Assembly (NCBI GenBank): GCA_910584235.1
Contig: CAJTZD010000009.1
Coordinates: 1 to 64,000 of the forward strand
Length of the DNA: 64,000 nt
Source of the DNA: an uncultured Acetatifactor sp.
GTDB lineage: Bacteria > Bacillota > Clostridia > Lachnospirales > Lachnospiraceae
Direction of reading: 5' to 3'
The translations under genes were made by a program, and so were the position numbers. Every line of letters begins with the position of its first letter. Position 1 is the stretch's first letter. The notes beneath the pieces are model-generated. The model worked only from the letters and a program-made list of their open reading frames with translations, ran no database searches and had not been told where the DNA came from. Of this stretch, positions 37,417-43,755 are shown in pieces.

Positions 37417-38484
37417 ATGAAGATCAGTGAGATCGACAGGAATCTGGCGGTGCAGTCAAAACTGGACATCAAAGGGCTGCAGTACCGAAACGCTCTGGAG
37501 GAGCCATTTGACATTTATGGACTGTACCGGCCAAAGGAGACAGGACAGTACAGGCGTCTTCCCATGGAGGTAGCCGAGCGGGTGAACGAGGGGGTCGCGG
37601 GGTTATGCAGCCATACGGCAGGAGGGCGCATCCGCTTTCGGACGGATTCCCCCTATGTGGCGGTAAAGGCAAAGCTTACAGGGCATTGCTTCATGCCCCA
37701 CATGCCCCTTACCGACTCCCACGGACTGGATTTATATGTGTATGACGGCGTTTCGGACGTCTTTCAGGGGACTTTCGTGCCGCCTGTGGACAGTCCGGAG
37801 GACTATGAGTCCGTGCTGTACACGGCGGAGGCAAAGATGCGGGAGATAACCATTCATCTTCCCCTCTACAGCGGCGTAGCGGAGTTATATATCGGCCTGG
37901 ACGAAAACGCAAAAGCAGAGCATGGGAGAAAGTACCGCCCGGGGAAGCCGGTTCTGTACTATGGGTCGTCCATTACCCAGGGAGGTTGCGCTTCCAGGCC
38001 CGGAAACCATTACCCGACGGCAATTGCCAGGGAGAACAATACGGATTTCTTATGCCTGGGCTTTTCGGGAAGCGCAAGGGGGGAGCCTGAGATGGCGGAA
38101 TATCTGGCGGGGCTTCCGGCCAGCGTATTTGTCTGCGACTATGACCACAACGCGCCGGACAGAGAGCACCTGGAGCATACTCATGCCGCGCTTTTTCAAA
38201 GATACCGGCAGACCAATCCGGATACGCCGGTAATCTTTGTGTCGAAACCGGACATCAGGCTGTGGAACGATATGGATGTAAGGCGCAGGGACGTGGTATA
38301 TCAGACCTATATCGAAGCTTTGCGGGGCGGCGACAGAAAAGTGTATTTCGTGGACGGCTTTCAGCTCTTTTCGGGGAACAGACGGTATGACTGTACCGTG
38401 GACGGGTGCCATCCCAATGATCTGGGCTTTGCCCGGATGGCTGAGGTGATCGGGGAGATGGTGCGGCATTGTCTGGCTTTATGA
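37417..38484 (+). CDS. SGNH/GDSL-type hydrolase (probable carbohydrate esterase)
   Basis: A 355-residue protein without signal peptide; the ATG at 37417 follows AGGAGGTG. The N-terminal 170 residues are beta-rich (RIRFRTDSPYVAVKAKL; GLDLYVYDG), as in two-domain SGNH hydrolases. The hydrolase domain starts at VLYYGSSITQGG, with the nucleophile Ser near residue 184. It continues with the Gly of LGFSGSARGEPEM and ends with the catalytic D-x-x-H pair in VDGCHPND (about 329-332). The expected Asn block appears as CDYDHNAPD. Such enzymes deacetylate sugars or cleave esters. It is monocistronic and bracketed by inverted repeat copies, so it may have arrived as a cassette. Confidence 0.85.
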   Translation: MKISEIDRNLAVQSKLDIKGLQYRNALEEPFDIYGLYRPKETGQYRRLPMEVAERVNEGVAGLCSHTAGGRIRFRTDSPYVAVKAKLTGHCFMPHMPLTDSHGLDLYVYDGVSDVFQGTFVPPVDSPEDYESVLYTAEAKMREITIHLPLYSGVAELYIGLDENAKAEHGRKYRPGKPVLYYGSSITQGGCASRPGNHYPTAIARENNTDFLCLGFSGSARGEPEMAEYLAGLPASVFVCDYDHNAPDREHLEHTHAALFQRYRQTNPDTPVIFVSKPDIRLWNDMDVRRRDVVYQTYIEALRGGDRKVYFVDGFQLFSGNRRYDCTVDGCHPNDLGFARMAEVIGEMVRHCLAL

Positions 38485-38580
38485 CATACTCACGAGCGAT
38501 AAAGTCTGCCACCAGTTTATAGCACCTGACGCTTGTGAGTCGGGTTGCTTGGCAAATTTTAATGACCGTCAGTACAGATT
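38483..38580 (-). repeat. Copy 2 of the approximately 100-bp repeat element (inverted)
   Basis: On the minus strand it reads TACTGACGGTCATTAAAATTTGC, CCCGACTCACAAGCG, TCAGG and CTGGTGGCAGACTTTAT, the same blocks in the same order as copy 1. It also has an internal inverted repeat: ACTCACGAGCG (38488-38498) against CGCTTGTGAGT (38530-38540, one mismatch). The remaining 38581-38824 shows no gene. Confidence 0.75.
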
Positions 38581-38824
38581 CCTAAGGGGGCTGAGGGACT
38601 GGCAGCGGGCCGGAGACTATTTGCGCGGGGAAGCTATTGTCCCATGGCCGCGCGGGGGGCATTTTGTACTGCAGACTGCGGGGATTAACAGTGGAAAAAT
38701 GAGCAAAGGTATCTTGCCGGCGTGTGGGAGGTCTGCCGTGGGGATTTGAGGCAGGTTTTACTGGTGTGCGGTACAAGAAGCGGCAAAAAGGGATGAGAGA
38801 TGACGGATAACAGGGAGGAACAGG

Positions 38825-39529
38825 ATGGGATATGACTGCCTGATTGTAGATGACGAAAAGCTCCTTGCGGACAGCACCGTGGAGTATTTCAATCTCTTCG
38901 GTGTCAGTACGGCGGTGGCCTACAGCGTCTCGGACTGCCGCAGGTTCTTTGAGACCGATACGGCACAGCTTCTGCTGCTGGACATCAACCTGGAGGATGG
39001 CAGCGGTTTTGCGCTGTGCAGGGAGCTGCGGGAGAGGACAGAGGTTCCGATTCTTTTTATCTCCGCCCGCAGCAGCGATGACGACAAAATCATGGCGCTG
39101 CATATCGGCGGGGACGATTACATCCAGAAGCCCTATTCTCTGGGCGTGCTGCTGGCCAAGGTACAGGCCGTGCTGAAGCGCTACGGACGGCAGGAGGAGT
39201 CCCCTGACCGGGAAAAAGGAAAATACCGCTGCGGCAGACTGGAAATTGATTTCGCCGCCAGGCAGGTACTGGTGGAGGGAAAGCCTGTGAAGCTTACCGC
39301 CCTGGAGTTTCGGCTGCTGTGCTATTTGGTGCAAAACGAGGACAGGGTAGTGGCGAAACAGGAGCTGTTCCGGGAGGTCTGGGAGGATAAATTTACCGGG
39401 GACGGTACCCTCAATGTCCATATCAGGCGGCTGCGGGAGGCCATTGAGCGGGAGCCGGGGAATCCGGAATATATCCTTACGGTATGGGGAGAGGGATACA
39501 GGTTCTGCGGAGCATCACAGAAAGTCTGA
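38825..39529 (+). CDS. OmpR family response regulator
   Basis: A 234-residue regulator with a GGGAGG site. The receiver domain (1-120) has the acidic pair in CLIVDDEK, the phospho-acceptor Asp in LLLLDINLEDGSG (about 55), the Thr/Ser strand ILFISARSSDDD and the Lys of YIQKPYSL. The C-terminal winged helix (about 135-230) ends TLNVHIRRLREAIE and ILTVWGEGYRF, as in PhoB/VanR-type regulators. The partner kinase gene starts 99 nt downstream. Phased direct repeats before the ABC genes at 42796 are possible targets. Confidence 0.95.
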   Translation: MGYDCLIVDDEKLLADSTVEYFNLFGVSTAVAYSVSDCRRFFETDTAQLLLLDINLEDGSGFALCRELRERTEVPILFISARSSDDDKIMALHIGGDDYIQKPYSLGVLLAKVQAVLKRYGRQEESPDREKGKYRCGRLEIDFAARQVLVEGKPVKLTALEFRLLCYLVQNEDRVVAKQELFREVWEDKFTGDGTLNVHIRRLREAIEREPGNPEYILTVWGEGYRFCGASQKV

Positions 39530-39628
39530 CGTCTCCTGCTTTCCGTATGGTTCTGATACAGGCGCATGGGTGCAAGCTGCCAAGGGCTATGCCGGATCCG
39601 TGCGGGGCATGTCAGAAAGAGAATGTAA

Positions 39629-41053
39629 ATGAAAAAACGTTATTTTATAATCATTCAGTTAATCGTTGCTGCAGTGGAGACCATATTGCTCTTTGGCTTT
39701 GCGCTGCAGGATACAGACAGCGTCCAGGACGCGGTGGCAGTCAACGAGGTGCTGCAGTCTGTGGAGGCTGACTGGGACAGACTGGAGAGCCATGAGAACC
39801 GGACAGGGCTGGCCTATGTGGTGCTGGACGATACGGGGGAAGTACTTTACCGGACGGATACAGGTTTAAGTGAAAGCATCAATGCGGCGGTGGTGCACAG
39901 GGACACGATTCTGGACGTAGAAAGCGGCGGGCTTGTGGTGGGAAAGCTTATCTTATCCAATGACAGCGCCGAGTTTCTTAAGTCCCGTCAGCAGACCGTG
40001 CTTTTGGCCGTCATGGCCTTGATGCTGGTGCAATGGAGCGTCTGCATCGGATACGGGATATATCTGGACCGTATCGTGGTCAGGCCTTTTCGGCGGCTAA
40101 AGGATTTCGCCCGCAGGGTGGCAGGCGGCAACCTGGACATCCCCCTTGCTATGGACAGGGGGAACCTGTTCGGGGCCTTTACGGAGAGCTTCGACATCAT
40201 GCGGGATGAACTGAAGAAAGCCCGGCTGGCCGAGGCAAAGGCCAATGCCGAGAAAAAGGAGCTGGTGGCCAAGCTTTCCCATGACATCAGGACGCCGGTG
40301 GCCAGCATTAAGGCGGCCTCCGAGGTGGGGGCGGCTCTGGCGGAAAATGACAGGATAAAGGGAAATTATGGGCAGATCATCCGCAAGGCAGACCAGATAG
40401 ACACACTGGTGAACAATCTCTTCACGGCTACGCTGGAGGAGCTGGAGCAGCTTACCGTGGCGCCCGTGGACATGGAGAGCCGGGAACTGGCGGAGATGCT
40501 TGAGAGCGCGGACTACTTCGGCTGGGCCAAGATACCGCCCATTCCGGAGTGCCTGCTGTATGGAGACAGGCTTCGTCTCCAGCAGGTATTCGATAATATC
40601 TTTGCCAACGCCTATAAATATGGAAGAGGCGCATTTCGCGGAGGAAATACCCTTGACGGAAACGCTGCAATTCAAGAAAGCGGGGCAGACCGTGGTTCAT
40701 GCCAGAGGGGAGCGGGACTGCGGGGGGAGCCTTGTGCGGAGCCCGAAAGGGCGTCCGGAGGGGACTCCGGAAAAGCTTCCTCCTTGGAGGGGAAGATCTA
40801 TGTGACCATGAGGAGGGAAAACCGCTTTCTGGCGGTGTGCATTGAGGACTGCGGCGGAGGCGTAGACCCGGAGGAACTGCCCCTTTTAAAGGAGAAGTTC
40901 AGGCGCGGCAGCAATGCCGGAAACAAGGAGGGTGCGGGACTGGGACTGTATATCTCCGATTATTTTCTACGGGAGATGGGAGGGGAACTTCTGGTGGAAA
41001 ATGGGGAGAAAGGACTGCGGGTGACAGTAGCGGTCCGCCTTAGCGGCTCATGA
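39629..41053 (+). CDS. Sensor histidine kinase with an insertion in the ATPase domain
   Basis: A 474-residue kinase: helix 1 (FIIIQLIVAAVETILLFGFAL), a short extracytoplasmic sensor of about 110 residues, helix 2 (TVLLAVMALMLVQWSVCIGYG), HAMP (RPFRRLKDFARRVAGGNL), the H-box KLSHDIRTPVASI with the phospho-His near 225, the N-box QQVFDNIFANAYKYG, G1 IEDCGGGVDPEE and G2 GAGLGLYISDYF. Between the N-box and the next strand (KIYVTMRREN) lies an unusual stretch of about 55 Gly/Ser/Glu-rich residues (about 40627-40791) that family members lack. The catalytic boxes around it are intact, so the kinase may still work. The ribosome site (AGAAAGAG) is weak. Confidence 0.92.
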   Translation: MKKRYFIIIQLIVAAVETILLFGFALQDTDSVQDAVAVNEVLQSVEADWDRLESHENRTGLAYVVLDDTGEVLYRTDTGLSESINAAVVHRDTILDVESGGLVVGKLILSNDSAEFLKSRQQTVLLAVMALMLVQWSVCIGYGIYLDRIVVRPFRRLKDFARRVAGGNLDIPLAMDRGNLFGAFTESFDIMRDELKKARLAEAKANAEKKELVAKLSHDIRTPVASIKAASEVGAALAENDRIKGNYGQIIRKADQIDTLVNNLFTATLEELEQLTVAPVDMESRELAEMLESADYFGWAKIPPIPECLLYGDRLRLQQVFDNIFANAYKYGRGAFRGGNTLDGNAAIQESGADRGSCQRGAGLRGEPCAEPERASGGDSGKASSLEGKIYVTMRRENRFLAVCIEDCGGGVDPEELPLLKEKFRRGSNAGNKEGAGLGLYISDYFLREMGGELLVENGEKGLRVTVAVRLSGS

Positions 41054-41156
41054 GGGCACAAAAAACGCGATTCCACCTATATTCGCTTTACAGGGGGTGT
41101 GATTGTCCAGGGGAAAATGCTATGCTGCTGACAAAAATAAGGGGAGGAATCCATCT

Positions 41157-41654
41157 ATGGACAATATCGCCACAGGGAAATTTATTACGAAGAAACGCAA
41201 GGAGCAGAATCTCACACAGGAGCAGCTGGCGGAACGCTTAGGCGTCTCAAATAAAACCATTTCAAAATGGGAAACCGGAAAGTGCATGCCGGATTATTCC
41301 GTCATTGAATTACTGTGCAAAGAATTAAACACAACGCTGGCCGAACTGATGAACGGCGAAGAAAATGAAAAAAGCATCCATACTTACGATAATGAGCAGA
41401 TAGTTGAAATGTTGAAAGAGATCCAAAACCTGAGAAATATGAAAATATTGTTGATTGGTTTCTTCCTGCTTCTTATGGGCAGCGTCCAGCTTGCGCTTTC
41501 CCAAATGTTTGGAGGCACGGATATTCAGGATTTCCTTTCGGGACTTATGCTGGGCATATCCATTCCGCAAATGCTCATAGGCGTTTTCCTTCTGGGACGT
41601 TGGCTAGTGCTGCGAAACGGTAAGAACGGAGGGCATGGGCATGAGCATGAGTAA
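41157..41654 (+). CDS. XRE-type regulator with C-terminal membrane segments
   Basis: A 165-residue protein. The ATG at 41157 has GGGGAGGA upstream, whereas the in-frame start at 41103 does not. Residues 1-65 are a Cro/CI-type helix-turn-helix (ITKKRKEQNLTQEQLAERLGVSNKTISKWETG). After a linker, two hydrophobic segments follow (ILLIGFFLLLMGSVQLALS and FLSGLMLGISIPQMLIGVFLLG), so the DNA-binding domain is tethered to the membrane. A His-rich tail ends the chain. The next small gene overlaps its 3' end. Confidence 0.88.
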   Translation: MDNIATGKFITKKRKEQNLTQEQLAERLGVSNKTISKWETGKCMPDYSVIELLCKELNTTLAELMNGEENEKSIHTYDNEQIVEMLKEIQNLRNMKILLIGFFLLLMGSVQLALSQMFGGTDIQDFLSGLMLGISIPQMLIGVFLLGRWLVLRNGKNGGHGHEHE

Positions 41655-41823
41655 AAAACGCATCATATATTTCATCGGAATCCTGTTTGCCGTCATAGCG
41701 CTTGTCTGTTTCGCTTTCAGTATTTTCAGACAGGGAGATAACCAGATGGCGTTATCGTTGGGGTTTCTGAGTAATTCTATCGCTTTGATTCTTCTGATGC
41801 TGTCGCGAAAGAGAAAGGGGTAG
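41641..41823 (+). CDS. Small membrane protein, two helices
   Basis: About 60 residues, overlapping the preceding regulator gene by 14 nt. The ATG at 41641 (MSMSKKR) is about 8 nt after GGAGGG; the ATG at 41635 is too close and 41647 is a further option. Two helices (IIYFIGILFAVIALVCFAFSIF and ALSLGFLSNSIALILLMLS) and basic ends. No known family. The overlap suggests translational coupling with the membrane-tethered regulator, perhaps as a partner. Confidence 0.65.
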   Translation: MSMSKKRIIYFIGILFAVIALVCFAFSIFRQGDNQMALSLGFLSNSIALILLMLSRKRKG

Positions 41824-41970
41824 GGGCGCGGCATCGGAAGTGGCCAGGGAAGCATGGATGAACGAAACTGTGGAGAACCCTGGGGCGGACGAGGAGATGG
41901 TCGGGACACGGAGCCTGAGTAAGTGAAGTGGGACAGAAGATACGGGTAAATAAGGCTCAAAATAAAAAAT

Positions 41971-42008
41971 AGCACTCTTGCTTTGTTGGAGCAGGGGTGC
42001 TGTTTTTA
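41971..42008 (+). terminator. Terminator after the XRE/small membrane protein operon
   Basis: AGCACTCTTGCT (41971-41982) pairs imperfectly with AGCAGGGGTGCT (41990-42001), followed by GTTTTTA. The gene at 42020 converges on it. Nothing else is seen in 41824-41970. Confidence 0.6.
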
Positions 42009-42019
42009 TGGCTGGTATT

Positions 42020-42601
42020 CTATGGATTCATGAGCCCGGCGAACTCTTTGAAGTCGATCCACAAATCATCATAGATGCCTGCCTTTACTTTGTCCTGGAA
42101 CGTATAAGATTTGACCTTGAATCTGTCCCGTTCCAGAAAATATACATAAACAGATTTTTCCATAGGGTCTACAATCCAATACTCCCTTACCCCGGCATCT
42201 GCGTAGAGTCCTAATTTGCGGATATAGTCATAGCCGGCGGTGCCGGGGGAAATGATTTCTATGATCCAGTCGGGCGCTCCGGTACATCCCCGGTCAGTCA
42301 GCTTGTTCGGGTCGCAGATTACGCTTATGTCCGGCTCGACTATAAACTTGTCGTTGTCCGCGAACAGCTTGACGGCAAAGGGGGCAGGGTAGACTTTGCA
42401 ATTCCCCTTTTTAGAGCGGATGTAATTATAAATTGCATTATTAACAGAATTTAGTATTTCCTGGTGAATCCTGCTGGGCGCAGCCATATAGTAAAACTGC
42501 CCGTCAATCAATTCTGCCCGCACGTTCTCCGGCAGACTGTAATAATCCTCTTCTGTATAGGTTTTCAACTGTGCCAATACTATAATCCCGATTCCTTTCA
42601 T
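42020..42601 (-). CDS. Uma2 family (DUF820) putative endonuclease
   Basis: About 193 residues. The family core is clear: YTEEDYYSLPENVRAELIDG, YMAAPSRIHQEILNSVNNAI, FIVEPDISVICDP, GAPDWIIEIISPGT and REYWIVDP. The acidic and Lys-type positions of the PD-(D/E)XK-like Uma2 fold are represented (Glu of RAELIDG, Asp of EPDIS, Glu of WIIEIIS). The start is uncertain: the ATG at 42601 lacks a good ribosome site, and an in-frame GTG at 42622 sits close behind AGGA. Biological role is not established. It is monocistronic and convergent with the XRE operon. Confidence 0.85.
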   Translation of the reverse strand: MKGIGIIVLAQLKTYTEEDYYSLPENVRAELIDGQFYYMAAPSRIHQEILNSVNNAIYNYIRSKKGNCKVYPAPFAVKLFADNDKFIVEPDISVICDPNKLTDRGCTGAPDWIIEIISPGTAGYDYIRKLGLYADAGVREYWIVDPMEKSVYVYFLERDRFKVKSYTFQDKVKAGIYDDLWIDFKEFAGLMNP

Positions 42602-42671
42602 GGTAGTCGTATGGTTCTGCACTTCCTATTGTACCATTTTCCCGATGGAAAGGAAAGCAGAATCAGGGCAG

Positions 42672-42719
42672 ATTTAAGACTTATTTAAGGTTTCAGTAAA
42701 GACATTTAAGGTTTAAAAT
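42672..42719 (+). promoter_or_regulatory. Phased TTTAAG repeats and -10 box before an ABC transporter operon
   Basis: TTTAAG occurs at 42673, 42684 and 42705, spaced 11 and 21 bp (one and two helical turns); the last two continue as TTTAAGGTTT. TAAAAT (42714-42719) follows directly, and no good -35 exists at the right distance. This layout is usual for promoters activated by an OmpR-family response regulator. The regulator at 38825 is the nearest candidate. Confidence 0.55.
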
Positions 42720-42795
42720 AAGAAAATAGAACCCATAAAAGCCGCGGGCGATACGAACGGAATAAGAGCGGCACAGAAACGGAGGACATGAATTC

Positions 42796-43554
42796 ATGAA
42801 GAAAATCCTACTGGAGACAGAGGGCCTGAGCAAATCTTTTTCAACTGGCGGCACTTTGCAGCATGTACTGAAGAACATAGACTTAAAGCTTTACGAGGGG
42901 GACTTCACTGTCATCATGGGGGCCAGCGGCGCCGGGAAGTCCACGCTTTTATACGCCTTGTCAGGGATGGATACGCCTACCTTAGGCATCATCAGGTTCG
43001 GGGAGGAGATGATATCTGATTATAGTTCCGACAGACTTGCAGTGTTCAGGAGGGATTCCTGCGGCTTCGTGTTCCAGCAGATTTACCTGATAGACGGCAT
43101 GAGCGTCATGGACAATGTGCTGGCGGCAGGGCTTCTGGTGAACCGGGACAAAAAGGCGCTGGTGCAGCGGGCAAGGGAGCTGTTCCAGGCAGTGGACATC
43201 CCGGAGAGGGACTGGAAAAAGTTCCCCGCCCAGCTCTCGGGAGGCGAGGCACAGAGGGTGGGCATTGTCAGGGCTCTCATCAATTCGCCCCGGATCCTTT
43301 TTGCCGACGAGCCTACGGGGGCGCTGAATTCCAAGACCGGCCTGGACGTGCTGGACACCTTGAGCCGCTTCAATGAACAGGGCCAAAGCGTGGTCATGGT
43401 GACCCACGACATGCGCTCTGCCAGACGGGGCAACCGCATCCTGTACCTAAAGGACGGCAGCATCCTGGGGGAGTGCGATTTGGGCAGATATGTATCCGGC
43501 GACCGGGCGCGGCATGAGAGGCTGTCCTCGTTCCTGGAAGAGATGGGATGGTAA
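42796..43554 (+). CDS. ABC transporter ATP-binding protein, MacB/LolD/BceA type
   Basis: A 252-residue ATPase. Walker A is GASGAGKST (about 42), the signature LSGGEAQRVGI, Walker B RILFADEPTGAL and the H-loop VTHDMRSA. The pattern FADEPTGALNSKTG is typical of the MacB/LolD/BceA group, which works with a large FtsX-like permease; the permease gene follows. GGAGGACATGAATTC gives its ribosome site. In Firmicutes such pairs often resist antimicrobial peptides under control of a two-component system, and one is encoded 1.7 kb upstream. Confidence 0.93.
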   Translation: MKKILLETEGLSKSFSTGGTLQHVLKNIDLKLYEGDFTVIMGASGAGKSTLLYALSGMDTPTLGIIRFGEEMISDYSSDRLAVFRRDSCGFVFQQIYLIDGMSVMDNVLAAGLLVNRDKKALVQRARELFQAVDIPERDWKKFPAQLSGGEAQRVGIVRALINSPRILFADEPTGALNSKTGLDVLDTLSRFNEQGQSVVMVTHDMRSARRGNRILYLKDGSILGECDLGRYVSGDRARHERLSSFLEEMGW

Positions 43555-43679
43555 TACAGCATGCAGATGCGGAACTGGAATACAGCATCTGCCCATATGC
43601 ACCCTATAGAAATTACGGACGAATGTACTTGGCGGCCGGAATTCCTCTGTCATGGATGTGGCAGGGGCTGATACGAAAC

Positions 43680-43736
43680 AAATTGCCGATGACGGCAAAA
43701 ATTGCCAATGATGGCAAAAATTGCCAATGATGGCAA
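43680..43736 (+). repeat. Three tandem 19-bp hairpin repeats between ABC ATPase and permease genes
   Basis: Three contiguous 19-bp units. Units 2 and 3 contain TTGCCA-ATGA-TGGCAA, a 6-bp dyad with a 4-nt loop. Unit 1 has TTGCCG-ATGA-CGGCAA, where both arms have changed and pairing is kept. The array ends 19 nt before the preferred permease start and lies in an unusually long gap for an operon (43555-43755), which holds no gene. Confidence 0.85.
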
Positions 43737-43755
43737 TTGAATAGGAGATATGGAT

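Noticed and set aside
38549-38749. A 66-codon frame beginning inside repeat copy 2
   Set aside because: Its first residues only reflect the repeat sequence, there is no ribosome site, and the rest has no coding character.
43548-43730. A 60-codon frame between the ABC ATPase and permease
   Set aside because: It runs through the tandem hairpin repeats and lacks a ribosome site; the hairpins explain the sequence better.
43680-43736. CRISPR array
   Set aside because: The units are contiguous with no spacers and only three copies; no cas gene is present.
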